Shown here piece after piece: positions 15,835-24,491 of a stretch of DNA of 47,847 bases (position 1 is the stretch's first letter; the number at the start of each line of letters is the position of its first letter). The notes beneath the pieces were generated by a model. The model was given only the letters and a program-made list of their open reading frames with translations, ran no database searches and was not told the DNA's origin. The DNA lies in contig JAIROS010000005.1 of assembly GCA_031257405.1 (NCBI GenBank), positions 1 through 47,847 of the forward strand, given 5' to 3'. Origin of the DNA: Puniceicoccales bacterium (GTDB lineage: Bacteria > Verrucomicrobiota > Verrucomicrobiia > Opitutales > LL51). The translations under genes were made by a program, and so were the position numbers.

Positions 15835-16734
15835 TTACTCAATATCTAAGCGTGGGCGCAGGTGGAATTGTTCGTATTGTTCCCGCAAACGCCTCTGGTC
15901 CACGTGGGTGTAAATCTCCGTCGTCGCAATGTTTTCGTGACCCAACATCTCCTGAATTACCCGTAAATCGGCCCCGTTTTCCAGTAAATGCGTCGCGAAA
16001 GAATGGCGCAATATGTGGGGCTTCGCGTTTTTTACCACCCCAGCGGCCCGACCATAATCCTTGAGCCGCCGCCAAAATGTCTTGCGCGAAATCGGCCCCC
16101 CACGCTGACTCAAAAATATGTAACTACCCGTATTTTTTTTTACAAAATGAGGCCGCCCTATCGCAAAATAGCGCTCCAATGCCTCCCTCGCACACCCCCC
16201 AACCGGGACGGAACGCTCCCGATTCCCTTTGCCGGAAATTCTTATGAAATTTTTGTCCCAATCGATGGCCTGAAGCGGTAACCCACACGCCTCGGAAATC
16301 CGTAAACCACTGCCATATATTAACTCCAACATCGCATAATCCCGCAAACCACCGGGAGTATTTTGGTCGGGGACGGATAAAATTTTTTCGATCTCGCACA
16401 GCGATAATGTGTCGGGAATATTCCGGCGGCGCTTGGGCAAAAAAATATCACCCATAATATGCTCCCCAACGATTTTTTCCCGCAGTAAAAATGAAAAAAA
16501 AGTATTCAACGCAACCAATTTTCTCGCAACACTCGAACGCTCGTAGCCGCCCTCCCATAAAAATTTAATCCACGACGCAACCTCCTCACGCGAAATTTTC
16601 CGAATGTCGCAGTCGCCACAAAATTTACAAAATAATCGCACATCGCTCCCGTAGGCATCAGCGGTATTCCTGGCAACGGCCCTCTCTAATTCCAAAAATA
16701 TAAAAAATCGCTCCAGCGCCCCCGATAGTAACAT
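15835..16734 (-). CDS. xerD: Tyrosine site-specific recombinase XerD/XerC
   Basis: A 299-residue tyrosine recombinase, the usual Xer length. An N-terminal SAM-like DNA-binding domain (1-95) precedes the catalytic domain with Arg in YGSGLRISE (about 145), Lys in ISGKGNRERSVP, HILRHSFATHLL, LGHENIATTEIYTHV (nucleophile Tyr in the last motif). It resolves chromosome dimers at dif with its partner; only one Xer gene is seen here, and the XerD label (rather than XerC) rests on the LENGADLRVIQEMLGH segment. AAGG 7 nt before the ATG is a usable ribosome site. Its 3' end is duplicated 1.27 kb away, so the current last five codons may have come with the inserted segment. Confidence 0.93.
   Translation of the reverse strand: MLLSGALERFFIFLELERAVARNTADAYGSDVRLFCKFCGDCDIRKISREEVASWIKFLWEGGYERSSVARKLVALNTFFSFLLREKIVGEHIMGDIFLPKRRRNIPDTLSLCEIEKILSVPDQNTPGGLRDYAMLELIYGSGLRISEACGLPLQAIDWDKNFIRISGKGNRERSVPVGGCAREALERYFAIGRPHFVKKNTGSYIFLSQRGGPISRKTFWRRLKDYGRAAGVVKNAKPHILRHSFATHLLENGADLRVIQEMLGHENIATTEIYTHVDQRRLREQYEQFHLRPRLDIE
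15854..15919. repeat. Right copy of the 66-nt direct repeat (within xerD)
   Basis: Identical to 14583-14648 except for one base. It codes for the end of the conserved catalytic region of XerD, including the nucleophile-Tyr segment EIYTHV. Confidence 0.85.
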
Positions 16735-16923
16735 CGCAATACCTTGTTAAAAAAAAGTAGCAATATTGTAAAATATTCCCCCGCTAGGAAATGCACTGCG
16801 TGCCCCTCCCTATGCTTCTAGCTTTGCGCCTATTTTCAACTTTGTCAAACATTTTTTTATATTAAACAATACTTTTTCATATTAAATTTATGTTGAAAAA
16901 AATAATGAAAATTATACTAAATA

Positions 16924-18681
16924 TTACATCCGCTTCAACGTCTCAATCCCCAAAAGATCGAGCCCGGTCTCAAGAATATATAGCGTAAATCGGCAGAGCA
17001 ATAAACGCTTTTCGAGAATATCGGGCGCCTCCCCAATCACACGATTCGCATTGTAAAATGACGAAAATTCACTCGCCAATTCAAATAAATAGGTGCATAA
17101 ATAGTGCGGCCGCAAATCCTCTAATACCTGACCAATAACACCCGGAAAATGAATCAACTTGCGCGCCAATGAAAGTTCCTCGTCCGTCGAAAAAATAGCC
17201 ATGTCCCCCGGCAAATATTCCCCGCTAGATGCTACCCCAAGCCTCTGAAAAAGCGCATAAATCCTGGCTACCGCATACAATAAATAGGGCGCCGTATTGC
17301 CGTCAAAGGAAAGCATTTTGTCCCAGGAAAATAGGTAATCATTGGTCCGATTTTGCGACAAATCTACATACTTTATCGCCCCAATACCCACTACCCGCGC
17401 AATTTTTTCCCGCTCCTCTTCCCCGAGAGACGGATTTTTCTGGGCCACGATCGCCGATGCCCGCGCTACGCCCTCCCCGATGAGCTGCTTCAACTTAATC
17501 GATTCGCCGGAACGCGTCCTAATCGCACGCCCGTCTTCCCCAAGCACAGTCCCAAACCAAACGTGCTCCAGCTCCGGAAGAGGAATATTCTTCGCCGAAA
17601 ACCAGCGCCCAACGGTCAAAAATAGCTGCTGAAAATGGTCTTGCTGCCGCCCATCGGTCACGTAAATTATCCCGTCGGCGTGAAATGTTTCGCAGCGGTA
17701 GCGTACGGTAGCGAGGTCCGTCGTCGCGTAATTTGTAGCGCCATCGGATTTACGGATGAGAAACGGCTGATCCCTGAAGCGCCCATGATCCCGGTAAAAT
17801 ACGACCAACGCCCCCTGATCTTTTTCCGCAATTTTTAAAGCCTCCAACTCATCGCAGACGCGGTCGGTTTGGTCGCGGTAAAAAGATTCCCCGAGGACGC
17901 AGTCAAAGGCGATCCCCATTTGCCCGTAAATTTCTTCAAAAGCCCGGTAGGATGCGCCATTAATCGCCGCCCAAATGGCTCGATTTTCCGGGTCGCCGCC
18001 CTGTAACGCGACTAATTCCCGGCGGGCATCGTTTAAAAATTTTTCATCTTGTTCGGTCAAAGCGACGCCTTCTTTGTAAATCCGCTCAAATTCATCGAGC
18101 GCGGTTGCCGGATCCATCGCGGCGACGTCGATCCCCGCGCGCTTAATCGCCATAATAAGAATGCCAAATTGCGTGCCCCAATCCCCGAGATGGTTATCGC
18201 GGACCACATTTGCCCCGCAAAATCGCAGTAATCGCTGGATCGACTCCCCGATAATCATCGAACGCAAATGGCCGACATGCATTTGTTTTGCTGTGTTTGG
18301 GGAGGAGTAATCGACGACGATCGTCCGCCCTTTGAGCCACCGACTGAAATCGAAACGCCCACAAAAATGGCGCGCCCATTGCTGTAAAAATTCCGGTGTT
18401 AGGCGAATATTGATGAAACCGGGCCCCGACAATTCCAAAGAACACCCCGCCAAATGCTCCGAACGCCGGGCCTCCAGCAATAATTTTTCACCCAATTCGC
18501 GCGGATTTTTTTTATTTTTTTTCGCAAAACTTAAAACGCCATTGACTTGAAAATCGCCGAAGTGTGGCTCAGCTACGCGCACTTCCGGATGAAAATCGGC
18601 GTTAAATTCTTCCACATTTTGTGAAATTTCGTAAAAAATTTCCCCCAATTTTTTCTGCACATCTACCCAGTCCGCTTCCAT
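16924..18681 (-). CDS. argS: Arginyl-tRNA synthetase
   Basis: A 585-residue class I synthetase. The N-terminal ArgRS add-on domain (1-110) is followed by the Rossmann core with SPNTAKQMHVGHLRSMIIG (HVGH variant of the HIGH motif), GDWGTQFG, RKSDGATNYATTDLA and YVTDGRQQDHFQQLF. The DALR anticodon-binding domain ends with GLDLLGIETLKRM. It charges tRNA-Arg in the cytoplasm. It is the last gene of the lptD-miaA-membrane protein-argS unit, 16 nt after the preceding gene. The 189 nt between it and xerD are AT-rich and contain a reverse-strand TTGACA near 16842 without a well-placed -10. Confidence 0.97.
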   Translation of the reverse strand: MEADWVDVQKKLGEIFYEISQNVEEFNADFHPEVRVAEPHFGDFQVNGVLSFAKKNKKNPRELGEKLLLEARRSEHLAGCSLELSGPGFINIRLTPEFLQQWARHFCGRFDFSRWLKGRTIVVDYSSPNTAKQMHVGHLRSMIIGESIQRLLRFCGANVVRDNHLGDWGTQFGILIMAIKRAGIDVAAMDPATALDEFERIYKEGVALTEQDEKFLNDARRELVALQGGDPENRAIWAAINGASYRAFEEIYGQMGIAFDCVLGESFYRDQTDRVCDELEALKIAEKDQGALVVFYRDHGRFRDQPFLIRKSDGATNYATTDLATVRYRCETFHADGIIYVTDGRQQDHFQQLFLTVGRWFSAKNIPLPELEHVWFGTVLGEDGRAIRTRSGESIKLKQLIGEGVARASAIVAQKNPSLGEEEREKIARVVGIGAIKYVDLSQNRTNDYLFSWDKMLSFDGNTAPYLLYAVARIYALFQRLGVASSGEYLPGDMAIFSTDEELSLARKLIHFPGVIGQVLEDLRPHYLCTYLFELASEFSSFYNANRVIGEAPDILEKRLLLCRFTLYILETGLDLLGIETLKRM

Positions 18682-18697
18682 TTTCCAAAATTTCCAG

Positions 18698-19231
18698 TCA
18701 CCAAAACAAAGTCGTCAGCAGCAAAATTCCGTAACTCGTCACCCCTAAACCGCATAGGCGCGGGCGCGTCGGATGTAAAAACAGAAAGTCGACGAAATCG
18801 CGTCCCCTGTAAGGCCACCCCCCAAAAATCATCCCCGCCACAATCGCGGCGTAAACAAACGCGACCAAAATGAGCCGCGAAATATGGGGCTGCATGTAGG
18901 CCACTTTGAGGAGCTCATTCGCCGCAAGAAGCGCTAAAATAGCCGCGCCACGCACCGATAAAAAATCGCGGAGTTTAGACAACGCAACGAGTATAATAGT
19001 CAAGAAAAAAATAAAAAATAAATACTTGTACTGCCCGAAATCGGATTCGCCGAGCGTCAATACATGGCCCAAAAACCACGCCCCAGCTACGGAAAATGTC
19101 AGTGTATTAGCGGTTTCCGAACGCAAAAATTTCCGCAAAAGATACTCGCAAAACTCCGTCCGAAAAACCAGAGAACTCCCGCAAAATACGAGCGCCATCC
19201 CCACTAAAAACTCCGCGACCTTCAATTCCAT
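18698..19231 (-). CDS. Integral membrane protein, unknown function
   Basis: A 177-residue hydrophobic protein with about five transmembrane helices (for example VAEFLVGMALVFCGSSLVF at the N-terminus, YLFFIFFLTIILVALSKL mid-protein, LILVAFVYAAIVAGMIFGG, and YGILLLTTLFW at the C-terminus). There is no recognisable domain. The gene overlaps miaA by 10 nt and lies 16 nt before argS, so it is translated as part of this operon. It may be a lineage-specific inner-membrane protein. Function unknown. Confidence 0.75.
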   Translation of the reverse strand: MELKVAEFLVGMALVFCGSSLVFRTEFCEYLLRKFLRSETANTLTFSVAGAWFLGHVLTLGESDFGQYKYLFFIFFLTIILVALSKLRDFLSVRGAAILALLAANELLKVAYMQPHISRLILVAFVYAAIVAGMIFGGWPYRGRDFVDFLFLHPTRPRLCGLGVTSYGILLLTTLFW

Positions 19232-20178
19232 AGGCCACTGTTCTTACAAAATGAACGGATAAAGTCAAAACTTTCGTTCGCCGAACGGGCATCTAAATTC
19301 GCGGAGCAATGGATCGGAATTTGTTTCCGGAACCACATTTTCTGTTTTTTTACAAGCCTAAGCGTCGCCGCAACGATCGTCCGCTTCAGCTCCTCCGGCG
19401 TCATTTTTTGGCCGCCATCCAAGTAATTTCGCACCTCCCGATAGCCGATCGCATTCGCCAGCGGTAAACACATTTTTCCCAAAAATTTTACCTCATCAAC
19501 CAGCCCTCCGCGCAACATCGCCTCCACCCGCCGCTCAATCCGCCGATTTAACGACTCCGAATCGCGTTCCAAAAGAATGACTCGGCGAGGGAATGGGGTG
19601 AGGGGGCAAATTTTTTGCATAAAATTTTGCTTGACTTTTTCCTGCGATTGACCAACTACCCGCTGTTTACCCAAAATATTTAGCAAACGCCGCGGATTAT
19701 GCCAATCGGAATGGTTGAAATCGGTGGGGCCGTAGGCGGCGATTTCCCGCTGCAAACCCGCTAATCCAGCGCGCTCGTACAGTTGCCGCACCTCCCGCCG
19801 AACGTTTTCGGGAACGATAATCGAGTCGCTGACGGGCGTAAAAAAAGATTTAAGATAAAACCCTGCGCCGCCGACAACGAGGAGATTTTTACGTTTTTCT
19901 TGCATTTGTTTTACAATTATCGAGGCATATTCGGCGTATTGTCTGACGTCGAACGCCGCGTCGGGACCGCACAAATCCAGGCCATGGTGGGGGATATTTG
20001 CCATTTCTCCGGGCGTTATTTTTCCGGAACCTATATCGGCGCCGCGGTAGACTTGTACCGAATCGCAGGACAAAATTTCCGCACCGAGAAAGCGCGCCAA
20101 CTCCACTGACAGAGCCGTTTTTCCGGCGGCCGTGCTCCCAACTAAAAACCACAATCGGGGCAAAAATTCCATCACCAC
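19222..20178 (-). CDS. miaA: tRNA dimethylallyltransferase
   Basis: A 318-residue MiaA, normal length. It adds dimethylallyl to N6 of A37 in tRNAs that read UNN codons. The P-loop GSTAAGKTALS (16-26), DSVQVYRGADIGSGK (40-54), HHGLDL and VVGGAGFYLKSFF are visible. The usual VGGTGLY is VGGAGFY here, a mild change. Near the end, NAIGYREV and the TIVAATLRLVKKQKMWFRKQ region fit the family. The start ATG overlaps the lptD stop by 7 nt and the 3' end overlaps the membrane-protein gene, so expression depends on the lptD promoter region. Confidence 0.96.
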   Translation of the reverse strand: MVMEFLPRLWFLVGSTAAGKTALSVELARFLGAEILSCDSVQVYRGADIGSGKITPGEMANIPHHGLDLCGPDAAFDVRQYAEYASIIVKQMQEKRKNLLVVGGAGFYLKSFFTPVSDSIIVPENVRREVRQLYERAGLAGLQREIAAYGPTDFNHSDWHNPRRLLNILGKQRVVGQSQEKVKQNFMQKICPLTPFPRRVILLERDSESLNRRIERRVEAMLRGGLVDEVKFLGKMCLPLANAIGYREVRNYLDGGQKMTPEELKRTIVAATLRLVKKQKMWFRKQIPIHCSANLDARSANESFDFIRSFCKNSGLWN

Positions 20179-22214
20179 CGCACTAAATCGATCGCAAATC
20201 CCGGCTGAAATCGACTGTCGCGACTGGAACGATTTTTAATTTTACAAAAAAATTGCACATCCCAAACTCCCGCCCAACGCGTCTTGTAACCCACTTCGAA
20301 CGCTAAAAATTTCCCGCGCTTTGCATCGATTTGGGCCCCTAAATTAATGCCCGAAATGTCGTTAAATTGGAAGCAAAAATTGACATTAAATTGACTGAAA
20401 CGGTGTTCCAAAAACCGCGCGCCGAAACCCAAACGCCAAAGATCTCCGCTGATAAAATTCACTTCGCCGTCGACTTCCGGCACCGAAAATTTCTGCCAAT
20501 TCACGCGCGAATAAAGACAAAAATTAAGCCAATTGCGCGGGCTAAACGCCGAAAATATGTAAAAATCGGAAAGCATTTTTTCCATTTTCTGGTCGCCATC
20601 AAAGTGCCGCCTAAAACGGAAATCTTGGTAAAAATCTAATGAAGCGACCTTGCGAAATTTCCCCTTTTCGCTCTTGGCAAAACAATCATTTTCCAGGCCC
20701 AACCGCAGCACACTCTGCTCCCTCAAATCGTCTACGTGGCGCATTTCTGCTAGGTCGATGCAGGGTAGAAAATAATTTTTTCGCTTCCCGTCGATGGGTT
20801 TCGCCGTACGCTTGCGGCCCGAAGAAATGTAACGATATTTTACAATCGGACGCAGGGTGTGCCGCCATTCTTTCGCCCGCAAATAGGCCATGCGTTGGGG
20901 GTAAATTGCGTAAAAATTCGCGCCAAAATCAAACCCCAATTCGCCCAATAACCGATCGCCCTCGCCACCATAGTGCGTCCATTTCCCGCCCACCAGCGGC
21001 GTAAAATGAATGCCACTGGCTAACTCCGTCGGGCGATGAATGCCCCAATAACTGTCCAGGCGGTTGAGCTCGATCGCCTCCCGGCGCCCAGAATTAGCCA
21101 CTTCCTCCCGCTTCCACTTCTGGCGCGAAACGTCGATGTAGCCGAAATAGTAGCAATTGAAATCAAAAATTTCCGTGGGAAACCGCTCGTAGCGCAGGGA
21201 GGGAATTTGCTGCGGAAACGTCTGATAGCGATTCATCCTGACGCGCGTAAAAGCCGTCCACAAGTCGTTCTCCCCGCGGTAATCGAGCTCGCTAAAGGAG
21301 TCGCGCACGTCCCACTCCCCGTACCAATCCGGCCGAAAATCCCGCTCAATACGCCCATCGCTCGCCCATAGGAAGTCGGAAATAACATCGATATGCGGCC
21401 CAAAATGGTAATGCTGTTTCCCGTCGATAAACCAACGGCGCTTTTTAATATCCCCGCCATCCACATCTTCCCCGCGATCCCCGCGATCCGCAATAAATCC
21501 CGACTGCACCTGCGCACGCCCCCGTACACATCCGCCTTCCGACTCAATCTTGAGTACCGGACCCAGTAAAACGCCGCGCTTCCCGTAAATGTCCAATAGC
21601 GCTCCGAAAAATAAATCTTCGTAAATATTGTAGCAAATTTCGCTCCGAACGTAAGCCCCCAGCCGCGAAGTGTGCCCCGCACCCAAACGCATATCCATGT
21701 AGCGTACCCAGTCGCCCAGCGTGAGATAGGGCAGCCCCATGATCGGTACCTTCCCAATCTTGAGCCGAATATCCCTCGCTACCGCCCGCTTCTTCAGCCG
21801 ATCGTAGGTGATCGCCCCCGCGTCTAACCGGGGAACCGCCCCCGCTAAACCCGAATTTATCCCAACGCGCGCACCCTCAACCGCAATCCGTTCCTCCGAA
21901 AATTGGGCCCGCTCCGATGAAATGTAGGCCTCGCCAATGGCTAAGTTGACCCCCCGCGCATAAATATCTCTGCGCTCCGTGTTGTACTCGACTTCCCCAC
22001 ACCGGGCGTAAAAATCACCGCCAACAACGGATACATCCCCCTCGGCGCGAATGATAGAGTCCGCATACGAAATGCGCCCCGCCTCCACCTCTATGCCGCT
22101 GACCATAATTCTCGCACCCTCACCACTCCCTTCCGCCACAATTACAGGGGAACAAAAATATAGAAAAATAATCGATGGGAGAAATATTCTCACGGTACGG
22201 TCGATGATCTTCAA
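20172..22214 (-). CDS. lptD: LptD/OstA-like LPS-assembly outer-membrane protein
   Basis: A 680-residue exported protein. The signal peptide (MKIIDRTVRIFLPSIIFLYFCSPVIVA) precedes an OstA-like beta-jellyroll (about 35-150) with repeated strands such as YADSIIRAEGDVSVVGGDFYA and YISSERAQFSEERIAVEGA. The remainder is rich in alternating aromatic/polar strands (LGAGHTSRLGAYVRSEICYN, FLWASDGRIERDFRP) typical of the LptD barrel, ending in a terminal strand PGFAIDLVRW. It would insert LPS into the outer leaflet with LptE. The Cys pairs used for LptD disulfides in E. coli are not obvious. It opens an operon with miaA. Sequence is diverged, as expected for PVC bacteria. Confidence 0.82.
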   Translation of the reverse strand: MKIIDRTVRIFLPSIIFLYFCSPVIVAEGSGEGARIMVSGIEVEAGRISYADSIIRAEGDVSVVGGDFYARCGEVEYNTERRDIYARGVNLAIGEAYISSERAQFSEERIAVEGARVGINSGLAGAVPRLDAGAITYDRLKKRAVARDIRLKIGKVPIMGLPYLTLGDWVRYMDMRLGAGHTSRLGAYVRSEICYNIYEDLFFGALLDIYGKRGVLLGPVLKIESEGGCVRGRAQVQSGFIADRGDRGEDVDGGDIKKRRWFIDGKQHYHFGPHIDVISDFLWASDGRIERDFRPDWYGEWDVRDSFSELDYRGENDLWTAFTRVRMNRYQTFPQQIPSLRYERFPTEIFDFNCYYFGYIDVSRQKWKREEVANSGRREAIELNRLDSYWGIHRPTELASGIHFTPLVGGKWTHYGGEGDRLLGELGFDFGANFYAIYPQRMAYLRAKEWRHTLRPIVKYRYISSGRKRTAKPIDGKRKNYFLPCIDLAEMRHVDDLREQSVLRLGLENDCFAKSEKGKFRKVASLDFYQDFRFRRHFDGDQKMEKMLSDFYIFSAFSPRNWLNFCLYSRVNWQKFSVPEVDGEVNFISGDLWRLGFGARFLEHRFSQFNVNFCFQFNDISGINLGAQIDAKRGKFLAFEVGYKTRWAGVWDVQFFCKIKNRSSRDSRFQPGFAIDLVRW

Positions 22215-22290
22215 ACTTTTCCGCCATTGACAATCCTTTTATTGCGCAAATACCGGAAAATGGCCAGGTGGCCAAGGCCCAGAGGACCAG

Positions 22291-22366
22291 GGCAAAAGCC
22301 CAAGGAGCTTCCCGCTCCTTGGAAAGCAATTTATTGCTTTTGCGCGCTTTGCGCGCGGCTTTTGCC
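22291..22366 (-). repeat. Cloverleaf element 1 (three hairpins closed by an outer stem)
   Basis: 76 nt between divergent lptD and tRNA-Val. A perfect 10-bp outer stem GGCAAAAGCC/GGCTTTTGCC closes three perfect hairpins: CAAGGAGC-TTCCC-GCTCCTTG, AAAGCAA-TTTA-TTGCTTT and GCGCGC-TTT-GCGCGC. Read on the reverse strand, arm order is GCGC arm, AAAG..CTTT arm, GGAGC..GCTCC arm, exactly as in elements 2 and 3. A further palindrome TGGCCA-GG-TGGCCA lies at 22261-22274. Confidence 0.85.
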
Positions 22367-22454
22367 TGAGTTACATTACAATTAATTTACATCAAAGGGT
22401 GCAATTTCGCGCTTGATTTTTCGAGTAAAATCCTAGGTTATATTTCAATATTTT

Positions 22455-22531
22455 GGGCGGGTAGCTCAGTTGGTTAGAGCGGCTGGTTTACACCCAGTAG
22501 GTCGCAGGTTCGAGTCCTGTCTCGCCCACCA
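22455..22531 (+). tRNA. tRNA-Val (TAC)
   Basis: Acceptor GGGCGGG/CTCGCCC (one G-T pair), D arm AGCTCAGTTGGTTAGAGC, anticodon loop TTTACAC (TAC), T arm GCAGGTTCGAGTCCTGT, discriminator A, encoded CCA. It stands alone; the cloverleaf element lies about 90 nt upstream. Confidence 0.97.
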
Positions 22532-22609
22532 ATTTGCTCGCAAAACGGTCGCCACGAGTTATAAAAATCCAATAAACAAAATTTTCCATTTTTTAACGCC
22601 CCATTCCCC

Positions 22610-23179
22610 CTATGCCTTCTGATTGCCCAGCGATTGCTCGACCGATGACTGCCAAAGTAGGTCGCGCGCACGGATATTGTCGGGTAATTTCGTGAGCACC
22701 TTATTCGCGATGTTCACCGCCATATCAAAATCCTCCGAACCTAAAAACGCTTCCCCCATCAATAACCAATCATCCTCATTGCGCCGATCTTCGGGGACGC
22801 ATTCCATTAAAAAAATCGCCGTTTCAAAAAAATCAAAACCGATCATCATCTCCGCAAATAGCCGCAGTAACCAAACATTATTGGGGTCCACATTGAGCAG
22901 CTCGTCCATCGTACTCAAAAGCTGCCGGTGCCGCGTTTTTATTCGCAAAGCGTACCAGAGGGCCTGGGGTAGGAGCAGCGACAAACGCAGCCATCGCTGA
23001 TATTTTTGTTGACAAAAAGTATATTGGCGCACGCGGTGTAAAATCCGCCGTGCCTCGACGAAATTGGGTTCCAAATAAACCATTTCGAGGCATAGGAACT
23101 GCGCATATGGCCAATTTTCCGCCTGGCACAGCGCCTCTATTTTGCCCATCCAACGCTGACGTAACTGCGCATTCACCAC
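22610..23179 (-). CDS. TPR-like hypothetical protein
   Basis: A 189-residue, all-helical protein with tetratricopeptide-like units: WPYAQFLCLEMVYLEPNFVEA (25-45), LLSTMDELLNVDPNNVWLLRL (85-105), and DWLLMGEAFLGSEDFDMAVN then LTKLPDNIRARDLL near the C-terminus. No signal peptide; two hydrophobic residues runs are too short to be membrane spans. TPR proteins act as scaffolds. It is the last gene of the oleD-murJ-glmM run, 5 nt after glmM, which suggests a role near cell-wall synthesis, but no specific function can be given. Confidence 0.72.
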   Translation of the reverse strand: MVNAQLRQRWMGKIEALCQAENWPYAQFLCLEMVYLEPNFVEARRILHRVRQYTFCQQKYQRWLRLSLLLPQALWYALRIKTRHRQLLSTMDELLNVDPNNVWLLRLFAEMMIGFDFFETAIFLMECVPEDRRNEDDWLLMGEAFLGSEDFDMAVNIANKVLTKLPDNIRARDLLWQSSVEQSLGNQKA

Positions 23180-23184
23180 CCCGA

Positions 23185-24486
23185 TTATATAATTTTATTA
23201 CTGCTTTCAATATTATTTTTTAAATTTTTCATAATTTTTTCGGCCAGCGGCATGGAACTCGCTTCGACTAGCAGGCGCAATTTATTTTCCGTGCCCGAAT
23301 AGCGGATAAAAATTTTCCCTTCCCCGCCCAATCGACGTTCCCAGGCCGCGATAGAATCGCCGATCTCCGGCAGCTGCTCCAAAGGAATTTTTTTCTTGAC
23401 AACAATATCACAAGATATTTTGGGGAATAGCGGCACAAATTTAGCCATTTCCGCCGGGGGAATCCGCAAACAATCGACGGCTTCGAGAAACAGTAAAGCG
23501 GTCTGGATGCCGTCGCTCGTGGGCGCTCGATCGGAAAAAATAACATGTCCGGAGCTCTCGCCCCCCAAATTGCAGCCCAAATCGCGCATCTTTTCCGCTA
23601 CATTGCGATCGCCGACGTCGGAATAGCCAACCCCAATGCCCCGCTCCTCCAACGCCAACGCCAGCCCCCCGTTGGATACCAAAGTCGTCACCATTTTTTG
23701 CCCCGCTAAATGCCCCATATTTTGTAAATAAATTGCAATAATTCCCAAAATAATTTCCCCGGGCAAAATATTTCCGCTGCCGTCGCAGAGCAATAAACGG
23801 TCGCCGTCGCCGTCGTGGGCAATCCCGAGGTCCGCGCCCCGCTCGCAAACCTCCCGCGCCAATAATTCCGGATATTCACTGCCACAACGCCCATTAATAT
23901 TCCCCCCGTCGGGCGCGTCGCCAATCCAATCAATCGCGGGAAAACGGTAACTTTTCCGCGCAAATTCCACCGCAGCGCCATGGGCACAATCGATCACAAC
24001 TTTTGAAAAATTTTTAAAAATCCTCCCGCCGCTGACATATTCCCCCGCCACGCAATGGGTCACTATCCTATGGCCCCGATTCCTAGCAATCGCCGCTATT
24101 CCGTCCATGAGCGACTCGATTTGCACCTCCGCTCCACGGCTCAATTTCGCTCCAGCGCGGTCAAAAATTTTTACACCATTGTCCGCCGCCGGATTGTGCG
24201 AAGCCGTAATCATTAGGCCGAAATCGGATCCCGTCGCGCCCACCGCCCGCGACAGTAGGGGCGAAGTCACGATGCCCGCGTCGACGATCTCAACCCCGGC
24301 AGAAAATCCGGCAATCAAAAAATTTTTAATCGCCTTCCCCGATAAACGCGGATCGCGACCGATAATCACCCGCGCCAATTGCCCGTGAAAACGCTCCAAC
24401 GCCTGCGCCAAAATATTAAAACAAAATTCATTTGCCGGAAAATGCCCGAACGTCCCCCGAATGCCGTCTGTGCCAAAATACTTCAT
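23185..24486 (-). CDS. glmM: Phosphoglucosamine mutase
   Basis: A 433-residue member of the phosphohexomutase family that interconverts glucosamine-6-P and glucosamine-1-P for UDP-GlcNAc, and so for peptidoglycan and LPS. It starts MKYFGTDGIRGTFG, the GlmM hallmark. The phosphoserine loop is MITASHNPAADNGVKIFD, the metal loop HDGDGDRLLLCD, the sugar loop GGESSGHVIF, and the phosphate-binding end IRYSGTENKLRLLVE. The open frame extends to 24543, but the ATG at 24486 gives the standard N-terminus. It starts 5 nt after murJ ends, so both are co-transcribed. Confidence 0.97.
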   Translation of the reverse strand: MKYFGTDGIRGTFGHFPANEFCFNILAQALERFHGQLARVIIGRDPRLSGKAIKNFLIAGFSAGVEIVDAGIVTSPLLSRAVGATGSDFGLMITASHNPAADNGVKIFDRAGAKLSRGAEVQIESLMDGIAAIARNRGHRIVTHCVAGEYVSGGRIFKNFSKVVIDCAHGAAVEFARKSYRFPAIDWIGDAPDGGNINGRCGSEYPELLAREVCERGADLGIAHDGDGDRLLLCDGSGNILPGEIILGIIAIYLQNMGHLAGQKMVTTLVSNGGLALALEERGIGVGYSDVGDRNVAEKMRDLGCNLGGESSGHVIFSDRAPTSDGIQTALLFLEAVDCLRIPPAEMAKFVPLFPKISCDIVVKKKIPLEQLPEIGDSIAAWERRLGGEGKIFIRYSGTENKLRLLVEASSMPLAEKIMKNLKNNIESSNKII

Positions 24487-24491
24487 CGCGA

